Assembly: GCA_020091685.1 (NCBI GenBank)
Contig: CM034598.1
Span: 13,897,088 to 13,961,087 of the forward strand
DNA length: 64,000 bases
Reading direction: 5' to 3'
Origin: Lutjanus erythropterus
Lineage: Eukaryota; Chordata; Actinopteri; Lutjaniformes; Lutjanidae
Shown: positions 11,880 through 25,460 of the stretch, one piece after another
How the letters are laid out: each line of letters opens with the position of its first letter
Numbering within the stretch: position 1 is the first letter of the stretch
Translations under genes and position numbers: made by a program
Notes under the pieces: generated by a model
The model's database searches: none
What the model was told of the DNA's origin: nothing
The model's input: only the letters and a program-made list of their open reading frames with translations

Positions 11880-14800
11880 CAAATCCATCCTACATCCTCC
11901 TCAGTTTAAAAGGGTTACAATAGTTCAGTTTCTTGGCTTTATTTGCGTTCAGACTTTTGTAGTTTCAGTTTCACTTTACCTGGGAGCAGACTTTAGCTTT
12001 GATTTTACCCTTGCTGATAGATACTGATAGTGACTGGTTGGGTCATGCGGGTGATGATACTGTAAGAAATTCCAGCTCTCCTTGGCTGAATTTTCTATCG
12101 TTGTGGACATCTTTCAGCTACAATTTGAAACACTGATGACAGTATATTGCAGGTCAACTTCTAGTGGGATTAAAGCCAAGGGAGTTTGCTGACGATGCCT
12201 GTTGGCCTGCCCTCCCCTTGTCCACATTTGGGGCACAGCCAGTATAGGACGGACATGTTTGTGTGTGTGTTTTCCTCAAAGCCTGACCTGTCCAGCGTGG
12301 GTCAGGCTAAAGTTGAAAGTGTGAAAGAGAAAAGAGGAGGTGAGACATTGCAGAGAGGTGAAAACAGTCACCCTTGTTGTTCGTATAGTGAGGGTCAAGG
12401 TGGAAGTATCACAAACAGGTTAACCTTAAACTGACTTCTACTTTGACTTTGGTAGGATTAAAGTGGCAAAAGGTAGCAACAAACACACTACAGGATGAAG
12501 AGAAATATTTTTTAAATCCTTTTTGTTCCCACAACAAGGAGTTGCCATATAATACAATGCAGTTTGGGATTTCTTTGTTGAACGTCACATTGGAAGATTG
12601 TCTCTTGCCCCATGAAAATCACACAATTCATAAAGACGTTTTTATTATTTGTGATGCAATCAAATCAAATGCCTTTTCTTCAGCTGTCCAGATGTAGTTA
12701 TTGCTGATTGGGCTGATGGAATGCATTGTAGTTCTTTGTTCATTATTGTCATTGAATGTGTTGATGTCTAGAGTCATGTAAGGCTTTCTCTCTAAGCACA
12801 GAAGCAGCATCCTTTATTCATTACTGCGTGACAAATAAAGTCTAGATGACAAAGGCAGGGAGAGTTGTTCCTTTCTGTTTTGTTCGAAAGTTTAAAATAC
12901 ATTTATAAGAACATGGCCTTTCTTTAATAAAAACATATCCCTGTATAAATTCTAGTTCTGAATAAATAAATCTCATATCTATTCAACCCCCATGGTTGAG
13001 CTGCCCCATATTTTTTATATCTGACCTTTCACTGTATTTATGTATACACACAATACACACTCTCACCACACATAAATATAGAAGCAAGCAGCAACTCCTG
13101 CTTGTAATACAATTATATTTACAAACTGTTGTGGGCATTTTTGTGTCGAAATAAGAAAGGAATTGAATTGTTAAATATTCTTTGGTTTTGTGGTTGCTGT
13201 TGTCACTGGGTGTTCTTCCTCCAGACCTTGGGGATCAACACACAAACACACACACACCCCATGATGCCTTGGCCACTGCTCAGTGTTTCTTTCTTACAAA
13301 GTGAGCCCTGCGGTGTTATTTTCAAGCTGTTTCCAGCCTAATACCTCATTGTTTCTTTTTTGTGTTTTCTTCTCAGTCCGCCTCTCTGTTGTGGTGAGCT
13401 TGTCTGGTCTGGACACAAGATGTAATGCCACTAGCCTGATCATTGAGAGAATGTAGGCCTAATTGTGTCTGTGTTATCAGCAAGTTGTAGTTGTGTGCAG
13501 ACATGAAATAATGGATCTGTCTCCAGATTTTGTTTTCTGACCACAACAGGCAGAAGATAGAGGAAGAAAATAAATACGAAAAGAAGAAAAAGCCCCCGGA
13601 GCGTACAGATACACACATTTTTTTCATAGCTGTCACCCAGGGTTTAAAAACACATCGCTATGGACAGAGTGAGAGACAGCGACAGACAGATAGGAAAAAG
13701 AATGGAGGGAAAAAAAAGGAGGAGTAAAGAGACTAAGGGGTGAAATGCTTGGCCACATGGTCTGGTGGGAAATCCCCCACTGAGCTGGGAGCCCTGCGCC
13801 CTGGTGGCTAGATGAAATGTTTTATCTGCCGGCGGCAGGACTCTGTCCTTTAAGTAGGGCTAGGGAAAACTCATTGTCCAGCCAACCGGCATCTCAACTG
13901 ATCCGTATTCCCTTTGACCTTTACCACTGCTGCCACTGACACATGCCAAACTTAAGATTGTGTTAAATGTGAGATTGCTCATTTATACAACATCTCCCAA
14001 GTCTGTGTGTGTTTGTGTTTGTTGCATGGAAACCTTATTTCCTTGCACAGTTGTGTTGTTCATAGGTCATGTGTGCATCGTAAGGGAAAGGGTGAGACGT
14101 GTGACATTTGGTTGTACCTGTCTCTAGACCATCTTCTACCCGTTCTTGTGGTATCTATTCTCTCAACTAATCTACCAGCCTCTAATGAGCAGGAAATTAA
14201 GTTATAACATGGCTATCATACAGCATGATATGCGCTAATTGCTCAGATTGTATCTGTATTTTTACGAAGAGCAGTAGGGTGCTCTAGTCATTTTCATTAA
14301 TTACACACAAAGAAGGAGTAATTATATTTTTCATTACTCCATAAGTTTTTTTCTATGACTTTTTGGGAGTGTGGTGTGGTGGCTGGGGTGTGTGTCTTAA
14401 TATGTTTTGTTTCATTACCTCCCAAGAACAATGTTGTAGACATTAAATGAAAATGTTGAATTTAGTTTTCCATCAAGAATAGCCCTTCAAGCCCTCTGTT
14501 CTGTCACAATTACACCATCAGGTGCTGAGAATGTTTTCTTTCATATCACTCCTCCCCCACAAGCCATTGTCATTTTTGTTGTGTGCTCTGAGTCAACTTG
14601 AATTATCAGAAAACGATGAAGGAGCTTGTTCAAAACCAGTTCATTCAGAAGAGCAGTGTTTTAATATCATCACCCTGTGACAAGAAAACTGTTGTATTCA
14701 AATAATCAAATCAGTAGTTAGACATAATGATGGGTGTCAGGAACCTGGTACTGATTCCTGGCTGCTCAGTACTGAAATACTGATAAGCTCTTGAACAAAC

Positions 14801-15304
14801 AATACTGCGATCTGTATTAATGTAACAGCTGACAGGGCAAAAGGTTCAAAAGTGTGGACTCAATTCAATAAATCTGATGAAAATGCAGCTACATACAATA
14901 ACTCTTTCTTCAAATAACTTATTTCTTCAAAAACTTTTCACTTCTCTTCCTGGCATATCTTAATTTTTTGCACCAAATAATGGCGAGCGTTGTACCAGTT
15001 GTAATAGTATCAATAAATATCAATAATAGTATCAGTAAGTATCAAATTGATAAGCAGTATCAGTATATGGGACTGACAAAATCCTAATGATACCAATCCT
15101 TGGTTAAATGGAGTTGTAGCGGGTTGTCTCTCTTTACATGTCTGTTACAGCCTTGGCTGTTACATTTTTGCCTTTTGTTGAAACACAGCTTCAGAATAAG
15201 GTAATATAACTTCTGTGCCGTGATTGGTGCCATGATTTTCTATGAAGTGAAGTATGCTTATTTATATATTTCAAATTAATTTGATAGAGACAGAAACAAT
15301 ATAC

Positions 15305-15440
15305 ATGGGTGGCTGTGGCTCAGGTGGTAGAACAGGTTATCTACTGATCACATAGTCTGCAGTTTGAGCCTCACATGTCGACGTGTCCTCTGGGCAAGAC
15401 GCTCAAACCCAGTTCACTCCCCAGCTGTTGGAAATGCACA
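15305..15440 (+). mobile_element. tRNA-derived SINE relic
   Basis: An internal RNA polymerase III A-box-like TGGCTCAGGTGGTAG (15316-15330) and a B-box-like AGTTTGAGCCT (15361-15371) are spaced as in a tRNA head. They are followed by TGTCCTCTGGGCAAGACGCT and CAGTTCACTCCCCAGCTGTT, the conserved body of a widespread teleost SINE. The tail is degraded beyond about 15440. The element is in + orientation and lacks coding capacity. Confidence 0.8.
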
Positions 15441-15843
15441 AATCAGTGCATTCCCAAATTTGTTGGACCCAAACCCACATAAATGAGGAGGGCTATGTCC
15501 AGCTGCGTAAAAATGCTACGCCAAATCAAATATCTGAATCCATGCTGTGTTGGGCGCAGCCTCGTCTGTCAGCAAGCAGATGATCTGATACAGTATACAA
15601 CCACGAAAAGTAGAGAAATGAAACTTCATAACACAAAAATTCAGTTAGAATCTAGAGAACTGAACAGACACACCTTTAAAAACACTGTTCTCTCTTCACC
15701 CCTACATGGACATGAGCTGAGTTTCGGTGCACATTCGAAAACAAAACAAAACAAAAAAAGAAACTAAAGGTAAACAGGCAAACAGAGCTACTTGCAAGAG
15801 GAAAAGGTCAATTGCCTATTTTAGCAGTTTTAGCCGTCCTAAA

Positions 15844-15867
15844 CCCCCCCCCCCCCCAAAAAAAAAA
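15844..15867. repeat. Homopolymer C14-A10 tract
   Basis: A run of fourteen C is followed directly by ten A. This is low-complexity sequence prone to replication slippage and to assembly error. Confidence 0.9.
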
Positions 15868-17510
15868 TCCTGCATATACACACAAATTTTGGTGTAAAAA
15901 TGGTAATAGACAAACAGAAAATGGGTATCCAGTGCAAGTATCATAGATGCTAATATGCATCACCCCTAGAAGGAATGAAAAAAAAATTAAAACAGAGATA
16001 AAAAGGTGGTGAATACATTAAGATATCATAAAGCTAATTAAACACTGAGTACAGCAAAATACAGTCACACATTTAAAGTCATTACATTTAAAAAAATACA
16101 CCTAAGTACATGTTGCTTAATTAACCTCCTAGCACTCTTAAAAGCGGTGAAGTTTGCGGCAAATGTCAGGTGATTAGGCAGCGAGGTCCAGGACTCATTT
16201 TCACAGAAATTCCACCTCATCATCACACAACACCGTAAGAGATAAGGGAGTAGAGAAGGCATTGTTTAGAAGATTATGTTCTATGTGCATGTGTCTGACA
16301 GGGGGAGACTGAATGGAAGAAGCAGTGGCAATCAGCTATCTCCCAGCTCTAGCTTCCAGGCCAGACACGTTGCCGCCATGTGGTTTTCCAGTAAGCTGAC
16401 AAAGAAGCTGAATAATGTATCTATCAGTCTGCCTGAATGTGCTGAGCACTGGGCACTGAGTAAGCTGCCAGCTTGTTATAGGCTCATTACAGGTGAAGAT
16501 GACATGTGGAGGTGCAGCCGCCTTGGCATTGTCTCCCTGCCCTGCCCTCGATAGAAGGTGCAGCACTCTGTCACTCCCCATGGCATGGAAAAAGGGAGTC
16601 AGAGGTGATAGAGGAGGAGGGAATGAGCCTCAATGCTCCCCTAACCCCCCAAAATGAAATTGACAGGCTCGCTGAAGTAATTGCTCCCAGCACTATTTTC
16701 TTTGGCAGGAAATACTGTTATCGACAAATAGGGGATTCAATAAGCGGCAGGAGATGAGGCTCTAGCCTGTGGTCAAAAGGCTGTGTCTGTCCTCTACTGT
16801 CGAGGTTGCAGTGTCTCCTGATGCTCTATCTCTCTGCCCTGCCTTTCCTCCCCCATTTTCTTTCCCTTTTTTTTGTATCTAACCCCTTACTTTTTCATCT
16901 CCCTCTGCATCTTTCACGTTTTACATCTTACTACCTCGTCACACACACAACCCACACACCATCTCCCTCCATCTTCCCTTGCTCCCTTTCTCTGGGGTCC
17001 TTTTTTTGACTGTTTTCTTCTGTTGACCATTTTTTGTCAGCCTGAAGGGGAAAACTCTATTACCCAGTAGCCAGCAGGTAATGCCCCCCTCTCTCTAATC
17101 CTCAGATTGTTTCTCTGCTGCCAGTGCGGTGGTGTAATGTTGATATTATCCCAAAGGATTCCATTGATTTAGGCTAGGGTCATGAAAAAGCAGTTTATGG
17201 TCAGTGTCTTTGGTTTCCAGAGGTCAGGGCATGCGGTGAAACTAGAGCTCTAGCTTTTCTGGACATAGTGCTATGCCTGCTGGGAACTACTGCGAGGTAA
17301 GAAGATAAATAAAAAGTGGGTGATGTCTTCCCCTCTCACTGCCCTGTGTATTATTGAGGAAGTAATGTTCTGAAAATGCAGTCGCCTTATCAGCCATATC
17401 CAAAATTGTAATCACGTTGATTTTTTTTAGATTTGAGACAGAGTGCTTTTTTCCCAAAGTATATTCTCTCTTTTATTAGGGTGTGATTTCCTTGCCAAAA
17501 GTGCATATAT

Positions 17511-18080
17511 TTACTCAAAAATCACTAAAAAATTTGCAAACAACTAAAATGATTTTATTATCACGTCATGGTCATGTTGGACTTTAAAATTTGACTTCCT
17601 GACGAAGGCCCGTTGCCAAAATGCGTCAGAATTTGGTTATTTTAAGGTACAACATGATGATAAAGACATTTTAATTGTTTTAAAGAGATTTCTTGGGAGT
17701 TTTTTGTGATTTTTGTGTACACATGTATGGGTATCCAAAGAGCACCTCAAACAAACCCAGCTGTCCAGGAAGTGTTCCTACCCAAACAAGTTTTGCATTG
17801 TTTACTCAAAAATCACAAATAAACTCTAAGGCACCCTCTCTGAAACAACTAAAATGCCTTTATTGTCTCAGCATCATCATGTTGGACCTTAAAACTTGAC
17901 TCCCTGATGAAGGCTTGACGCTGAAATGAGCTGGAGTTTATTTTAAGGCCATGACAAGTTTATTTGCTTTAAAGAGAGGGCCTTTGTGATTTTATTACAC
18001 CTCTATCCAAATCCAAAACTTCAAACAAACTCAATTTGAGTCCAGGAAGTTCTCATACCCAAACATTTTTTTTGCATTTT
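17511..18080. repeat. Tandem duplication, two diverged units of about 280-290 bp
   Basis: TTTACTCAAAAATCAC occurs at 17511 and again at 17801, and a decayed TTTACTC recurs at about 18080. Within each unit the same landmarks recur in order: CAACTAAAATG, CATGTTGGAC, a CTGATGAAGGC-type motif (CCTGACGAAGGCCCG in unit 1, CCCTGATGAAGGCTTGA in unit 2), TTATTTTAAGG, then CCAGGAAGT...CCCAAACA. The GACGAAGGC...AAATGCGTC motif resembles the tails of several vertebrate repeats, so an original mobile element may have been tandemly copied. No coding content is seen. Confidence 0.75.
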
Positions 18081-21000
18081 TTACTCTTGAATGTTGAAGT
18101 TTTATCAGTGCTATCAAAGTTTTAGCTAATTTTGAACTTGAGTTCTTACTCATGCTTGCAAGCTGGCCCTGACAAAGCCACAGAGTACATTTCATTAAGT
18201 TCCAACACCACCGAAGTTGAGCTTTGGCCAAATGACAGGTGATTGGTCTTCAGACTTTCATGAAACCACCACAGTGGCTTTAATACATCTCACCTGCCAT
18301 TATCTTTCCAGCTTTATTCAGCACAGTGCTGACAGATTGCCTCTCCACTGTCTACCCAACTCACTTGTTTTAGCATTTGTTATTCATCTAAACCGATCCG
18401 CTGCAGACAGCAGTGTGTTTTGAAAACCTGAGCCTTCTCCACAGCAAAACAGTGATTTGACTGCTGTGGTGGGTGCAACAATCAACAATGATATTTTCAG
18501 GGGACAAGCAGCATATTACAGTGTTACCCAACAATGCTCAGCCTGTGAATATAAATACCAATTGTTGTTAATTTTTTTTCTTCCTGCCTTTTGGACGATA
18601 AAATGCTGCATCCCTGGTATGATTCCATTAGACGCATGTAACACACTGTTACAATCAGATGTTTAAATAGTTCAGGTCCCAGGTCTTTGGTTGGTTCCTG
18701 TCCACAGAGTATTGGTGCTATTTGATAATGAAGACTGTAGTTTCAGCTTTTCAATAGGGAAGGATCCCCTCTTGAGGATCTATAGGCCCAGTCTACTAAA
18801 GGTGTTTTAATGAGCACCTTTATGCAGTCTGCAGAAAGAGACATCTGTGCAGCTGCCTAATGGTCCAGTTCAGGTACAAGTTCAAAGTCTAGACCAGACA
18901 TCTCTAAAATATGTCCTGCATACCACTTGTATATTGATTATCACATCTGAAATAAAGGTCAGGATCAAGGTTTGTATAACATTTGGAAATTATTAACACA
19001 TGGTAAGCCTTTAATCTTCACCTTTTCCTTCAGAGAAACTTTTAGGGGTTAGTTTTTTGTCGACCGGTCTCCAGTATGGTGGTTGGGAACCACTGGTTTA
19101 GACACAGTATGTCGAGTATGTGTTTATTGCATAGCATACTGTTGGTAGGATCAGTCGTACGCAGTGGTTGGCCATAGTATCGTAAGCATTTTTGAATAAC
19201 ATCAGCTTGTTGCCTTGACCCAAATTCAAGACACAGGAGTAGTGAATGTGAAAGGGTATTTAGGGGCAGCCACAATTCTCCAAATCCACAATTTAATCTG
19301 ACTTTCGATTTTAAGATCAGAATTGGATTTAAACATTTTTTTAAGCACTCAAGGTTATGCCAATGTGGGACTGTTGAGTATTGGAATTTGCAAAGATCGA
19401 CAGAGAACTGGTTTAATGACAAATGATGATGCTTTGTTTTCTCTTCAGACACACGCCATTGGTCATAAGTAGACGGAGATGCAGAGAAAAAAAATACTGA
19501 GAGAATTACAAATCCTGCTTTTGATATCGATCCATTTGATTTAGAATTGAAATTGTGACACCCCTAGAATTTATTGCAGAGGCTAAAGAGTGGGGAGGCA
19601 ACTGGATGAAGCAGAGGTTTGTGGGTGAGTCTACCAGAGCAGGTTGGAGGAGTGAACAGAGGTAGTGTGGCTAGATAGAGGTGGCTGAGGAATAGCAGGT
19701 TGAATGCAGCCAAGCAGATGGGCTAAAAGGTAGATGAATACAGTCCTGGAACTAAAGATAAAACACGAAGAAACACATGAGGAATAATAAATCACTAAGA
19801 AAGTTAGGATTAAAAAAAACATAAGGAAGGCTGGAGCTCTTACACTACAATAGTAGTTGACTGAACTAACTGGACCAGAGGTTGAGATACTGCAGGGCTG
19901 ACAAACTGATGGGGTGCAGGCGAGCAGACCAGGAGTGATGAAGAGCAGTTTGCAGGCAGGTGTTCCAAGAAGCAAAGTTGGGAGCTGGGAGGGAAACCAC
20001 GGCCACAACACAAACACCCACAAAATCAATCTATGGACAAGAACTATATTTACCAAGTTAGCGTAACTTTTATTTTTCTGATTAGTTTCTTTAACTGATT
20101 GTTTACTGATCAACAGGAAATTATTTTTACCATTAGCCAAAGTTAGCCCAAAAGGCTAATCTGTTGTCTCTGGCCAGACGTTAAAATGGCAACCTTAAAA
20201 CAGAACAATAATTTCATCTTATTGCAGTGGCTGATTGTCATATTGTATCAACATTAATTCAGAATGTTTCCATACATCTTTGTGAGTAACCCTCGGAGGG
20301 CCCTTTTTAGTGAGTCAATGAAAGATTAAAAGAGACAGTTACTTAAGCTGCGCACATGTTAGGACTAATGAAGTAGATTGTGGTGAATTCAGGGTGTAAA
20401 GAAAAGCCTAAAGAAAGAAATTGTGTGTTCTGTCAGATTTGGAAATGCACACAAACACTCACAGTTCAATGACTATTTAGCTGACATTCCTGAGTACATT
20501 TTTCAAAGGCGAGTCAAATACAAATGACATGAACTTTTTGCAAGTGCTGATCTCAAGAGTCTGTTTGAAAAAATAAGCTGTGCTACTCATAGTTAAAAGC
20601 TCATTGATTTTTTTTTTAAGTACTTAAACAGGTAGAGAAATGTAATATTTATGGTTGTAGTGTCTATAAAGACAGCTCTACTTGAATGTCTAAGTTGAAC
20701 CTTGCAAACTCAAAGACCCAGTATTTCACCTTGGGGTTTTGTTAAGTGTCTGGAGTACCTGTTTGACTCCTGCCTAATTGAGCTTTCACATATAGGATGT
20801 CTGGTTGTATCATTTTCATTATTATTTTTATGCCACAATTCACAGTCAGTAACAAAAACGCATGTAAAATTGTGCTTGGCAGGAGTGTGCAACAAAGACT
20901 CCCGTGGTAGGTAATAGTTGAAAAAACTTGATGGTAACGAGAAGGATTCCTGCCTCTCCCCATGGCCTAATAACTACTTTCAGTCAGATAAAAGCTAAGC

Positions 21001-21252
21001 CAGTCAACTCCTCCACATTCACCCAACGGTGCTTGAGAGAAAGATGAATGACATAAGTGTTTGTATGGATCAAACTGAGGACGACTGAAAAGACTGAAGC
21101 ATTAGAAAATAGATTTATTACAAAATCAAGCTATAGTTTGGAAATCCAGACAATTACATAAAAGATCATTCTCAGGTTTAACTTGCTTTGTGGTTTTACT
21201 TTAGTTTACAAGTGCCAATACCACAAAGACAGAACTGGACGGAAATATTTGA

Positions 21253-21553
21253 AGCTGTTACAAGGAGTTTTAAATGGTTATGAAACTGTCTCAATTATAT
21301 GACCTACATAAGCAAATGAGACCATCAGTGAGAAGAATGTTTCTATGTTATTCCTAATGTCTGCCACTGGGTCGGATTCTTCTTAAAATCAGATGAAATG
21401 AGCCTGCATTTACATTTTCCCAGGTAGAGTTACAGTAAATAGTACATTAATAAATAATTTTATTTTGACATATTTTATAGGAATGGCATTGGAAACACTG
21501 CTTTTATCTGCAGGGGCCTTTAAAATCAACAAAACATGAAGTTGCCATAGCTT
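21253..21553 (-). mobile_element. MITE family E, copy 1 (reverse orientation)
   Basis: It begins AGCTGTTACAAGGAG and ends AAGTTGCCATAGCTTTAA, diverged inverted ends of the family (consensus-like end GCTACTACAAGGA). The interior carries the family landmarks reversed: TGACCTACATAAGCAAATGA, then CTGCCACTGGGTCGGATTC, then CAGATGAAATGAGCC. No reading frame of note. Confidence 0.7.
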
Positions 21554-21997
21554 TAAAGTCATGTCAGAAAAAAACTGAATAATTAAAGCTACTACATGTT
21601 ATTAAAGGAGCAATATGTAGAAATTACACATGCAGAAATGAGAACTGCAGTCCAAATAGGGAGTTGGAGACAGACTGTATATCATATAGGTTGAAATCCT
21701 ATTTAATGTACAGACTATGGTTGAAGGGACATGTTTCCTCCTTGCACTCTCCTCCCCATACTCAGGGAAGCTCTTCAGGCTGCAGGAATACTGCAGGGGT
21801 GAAGGACATGCACAATACTGTAACAGATACAAAGCACCCACTCATTCGGTGAACATTCTGCATTAATCTGAACTCTATTTAACGTGAAACAGGCATAAAA
21901 AACAGTTATTCCAGCCAGGAACAGAAATTTCAATGGCAGGACACCATGGTTTCAGATGTTTCTTTGACCTCTGATGACACATCATTGCCATTTTATT

Positions 21998-22309
21998 ATT
22001 TATTACTGATTTTATGAAATAGTCTCAATTTAATACTGATGCCTCTATATGACCTACATAAGCAAATTAGACCATCACCAAGAAGATTGGCTATTTCTAT
22101 ATAGTTATTCTCAATGTCTGCCAACTGGTTGGATTGGAATCAGATGAAACAAGCCTGTGATGACATTTTCCTGGGCAAAGTTACAGTGAGTAGTACCACA
22201 GCCAGTTAAAAAGCAGCAGATTATTTTATTTTTGATGTGATATGTTGTGGTTATTACAGTGAAAATGCTACTGCTTTTTAACAAAATATGAAAGTTCCTC
22301 GCAGTATCT
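21998..22309 (-). mobile_element. MITE family E, copy 2 (reverse orientation)
   Basis: This copy shares TATGACCTACATAAGCAAAT, CTGCCAACTGGTTGG, ATCAGATGAAACAAGCCTG and TTACAGTGAGTAGTACCAC with copy 1 and with the + strand copies (reverse-complemented). It ends GAAAGTTCCTCGCAGTATC. Its left terminus appears truncated. It lies only about 450 bp from copy 1, in the same orientation. Confidence 0.7.
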
Positions 22310-25300
22310 TTCAGTACAGTTTTGACAGGTTGTGGAAGAGACACCTCTTGTTCTTGGCTTTGGCAGGAATCACCTCTGCAGGTTTAGGAACGTGGTTTTA
22401 CGCCAGACCTTATCAAATAAATGCTTCTTTTCATTATTGAGCCCATCAAACTATGAACTCAGTTTACACCTAAAGTTCAGGCTTATTGGTAGCTTGCTGT
22501 TTTTAGACTGCCGCTGCTTTTTCCAACAAAAAAAATAAAAAAAAAGGCTCTTTGATGTTGACTGTGCCTTGTAGGATAGCAGCAGGCCTCTCTTTTCTCC
22601 AGATAAATGAGCTAGCTTATTACTTCCCAAACTGCCTATTAGCACAGCTCACTTGTGGGGAACCAGCAGTCCAGGGATGAACACAGTGAAGATGATTACG
22701 TCTAGCAGTCTGGTTCAGGCGTACAGTATGTGATGCTGTTTCTGCAGCTTGTTTTCTAATTTTGTTTTGTATAGTACCTTGACTCACCCACCTACAATCT
22801 AGCTCATTCTGGCAACAGAACGTGAAAATGACTAATTTAGCTCAGATTTGTTCTTCATGCCTGCACTGGGAATGGAGAAAATGTAGTAAAATTTATCATA
22901 TTGCATACAAGTAGAAGCATACAAATTCAAAATTTAAGTTGTTTACTGGACTGCATGGGCATGATTCAGACCTACAATAGATTAAATCAGTATGTCACAT
23001 CGCAGTTTAGCTGTAACTCAATATAATTCATAGTGTTGATGTAACTGTGTGCAGGGAGAGTGAGTGTGTAAATGTGTGTTTTCCTGCTGTGGTGTAAGTG
23101 TGTGTATCGCTGCCAATAGGTAGTCTCATTGTGTAAGCATCAGTGTAGCAACATGTCCCCTGAGCCCTCTGTGGAGATTATACACAAGAATCCATTTACT
23201 TCAAGGAGGAGCTGCCGCAGATAGCATGTAGAGCCTGTGTTTGTTTGGCTCTCTGTGAGTGGAGTCCGTCATTAGAGTATTGGCTGATTGAGAAAAAGAG
23301 AAATTGGCCAACACATCCCTAGACACACACTTATCGTTTTTTTTTTTCTAAAACACAGAAGTTTTTTTTTGTTTGTTTGTTTTTTTTATCAGCTTTCATC
23401 ACGAGATCAGGGCTTTCCACAAGAATATAATGCAGCCAGCCAGTGAGCAAAAGTAGCCGGCAATGAAGAGCCCGGGTTTGGTGGCTTGTGGGACATTGTA
23501 ATGCCACTATTTCATCATATATACTGTCTGGGATATAGCACATGGCCCTACACATAAGCATGGTCTGTCCTCTCTTGATCCATGTCTCTCACTCATTTCT
23601 TGATAAGTTTTTTTTATGTTATATAATGCAAATATGCTCCAAGCTATATTCATGACTCACTGCATTCAGTCTGAACAAAACAACTGCTGATATTTGCTAA
23701 AACCCTTCTTAAACTTTTAGTCGCGCTGTCAACTTTGTTTTGAAAGAAATTGCTTGTTTCCCCTTAGTTTGCTTTTTTCTTTGACTCGCAGTGCACATTG
23801 GTGCTCCGGCATTAGCTGTCTCTCAGCTCGATTAGCTGCTTTTAGAGACAAATCCTAGTGCAGGGCGGACTAAACCATTTTGCACCTTTTGCAAAGTATG
23901 AGAAGGGCCTCAGATGTTCTACACATTTTTTAGACAATGTTAAGTCTTTCAATCGATTTATTCAGCCAGTTTTAATATAGTTACGACACTAATTACTTAT
24001 TACAACCAAAAACAAATATTTTATTCTATGTTTTTTGAGGGCCCTCCCCCATTGGGGCCCTGGGCCCCTGGGCCCCTGTGCACTGATCTTAATTAGTGCA
24101 CATTGTAAAGACTTTGCCTACAGGTAGTAAGCAGGCATTGTTTAAGAATCAACATTCACTTTGTTACACAATATTACTCCAGACAGAACATCCAAAAATG
24201 TAAACCATGCATAAAAATCACATATACTTGATCATATATATATATTACTATAGGAAGTTCCATTACAGCAAATTCAAATTTTAGGACATGATTTGGGGCA
24301 TTTTATATCAGTTTGCATAATTGGTGGCAAAAAACACAAACATGTCCAAGGACATTTTAAACTGTAAAATTGTAGTGGGAGGCTGAGGCTCAACCTACAT
24401 TTTCCACATGACATAAGCCTGTTACTTTGACAACATTACCTGTTTTAGTGCTTGCAGTGTGCTTTAGATGGTTCTGCTATGGAAAGCACAATGTAAATAA
24501 AGATAAATCATTCATTAAGCCCATAAATGTCTGTGTGGCGTATATGGAAAATGCAGTGCTTTCAGAGTTTTCAATGCTTTTTTCCGTAATCACTCAAAGT
24601 GCCGCCAGTGTTTTCCTTTGATTTCCAAAATAGTGGAGGACTAATGAGAATGTCTCCTGTCTGTGCAATCAATGCAATAATGTGTTTTGTCATCAATTAT
24701 TTTGCTAATATTTGCTAAACACTGCAGACGACTCTCTGCTCTGTACTCGGCAGTATACAGCCGCTCAGCTGAGCTTGCATACATGCACATACACATAAAG
24801 GATGTGGGGATGTATATGCATACCAAATCACACGTTATCAATCAAAACTGTTTTATTAGAATCAATAGAATAGCTGGTCAGTCTTAAGAAACGTAGTTGG
24901 CTGTTTGGCCAGCAGTCTGCGCTTATGGAAATCTCTGCTGACACCTGAGAATCCAATGTTTAAGTCAAAACAAGTCAGATACTCACTCTGCATTATTAAG
25001 TCCTTTTCATAGGATTACTAAGTCTGTTCCTAATGGTCTGATTTAATGTGACAGAAAATGTAGATTTCTTTAGATTTTTTTCTTTTTTTGTTGGAATATA
25101 TTCCATTTCCATGTTGTCCATTAACCTGTCTCCAGTATGTATTAGGAAAATGTATAATGCAAATAATACATGGATGTCCTTCAACAGTGTTCATAAATTC
25201 CTTTTTTTATTGATAACCATTGTTTTTTTGTTTTGTTTTTGATGTTACATTACTGTACATGTTCAGGTCATGGTGTATGATGGGAATCTAACAACTGTCC

Positions 25301-25320
25301 TGTTGATATTTTGTTTTCAG

Positions 25321-25460
25321 GGTGGACTAAGAAACAGCAAGCACGAGTGCACGCTTTCATCCCAGGAATATGTCCATGAGCTGCGTTCTGGCATCACAGA
25401 AGAAAAGCTGCTCAATTGCCTGGAGTCCCTCAGAGTGTCTCTCACCAGTAACCCTGTCAG
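25321..25460 (+). CDS. diaph2: diaph2 exon: start of GTPase-binding / armadillo region
   Basis: The acceptor TTTTGTTTTCAG precedes the exon and the donor GTTAGT follows it. The frame opens GGLRNSKHEC and continues TLSSQEYVHELRSG, ITEEKLLNCLESLRVSLTSN and PV, with the two bases AG left to complete a serine in the next exon (phase 2). In diaphanous formins this segment is where Rho-GTPase binding and the first armadillo helices meet; binding relieves autoinhibition. The SKHEC...SSQEYVHEL string distinguishes DIAPH2 from DIAPH1 and DIAPH3. The exon start is read as phase 0, consistent with the vertebrate Ser-Gly-Gly sequence there. No upstream exon is visible. Downstream lies the longest intron of the window. 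Confidence 0.95.

Larger units (their letters stand above)
106..25320. other. Long non-coding stretch upstream of the first visible diaph2 exon (probable intron)
   Basis: No exon supported by splice sites and recognisable protein was found here. I looked for the diaph2 exon that should precede 25321, encoding the acidic stretch before the GTPase-binding core (human region around LFEKMMEDMN), and did not see it, so it probably lies upstream of the window. The stretch holds the mobile elements listed separately. It also has many CA/TG-rich patches (for example 2100-2320, 5960-6030, 6380-6540), poly-T runs, and a GGGCCC-rich patch near 24045-24085. Several repeats I cannot classify are also here: 1370-1690 and 19260-19570 resemble the family at 47565-48035. 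The segment 8760-9360 is unlike its surroundings but unrecognised. Confidence 0.6.

Noticed and set aside
15305-15440. Functional tRNA gene
   Set aside because: The A and B boxes are present, but the acceptor stem does not pair and the body continues into SINE sequence.
19042-19452. Minus-strand open frame of 136 codons
   Set aside because: It overlaps repeat-like sequence (GGTTGGGAACCACTGG near 19081-19096, and the family shared with 47565-48035); there is no recognisable domain.
19631-20140. Minus-strand open frame of 169 codons, hydrophobic and serine-rich
   Set aside because: The longest open frame here, but its low-complexity hydrophobic translation comes from AAAC/GGAG-rich DNA and shows no family motif; hAT-like and other repeat debris lies alongside.
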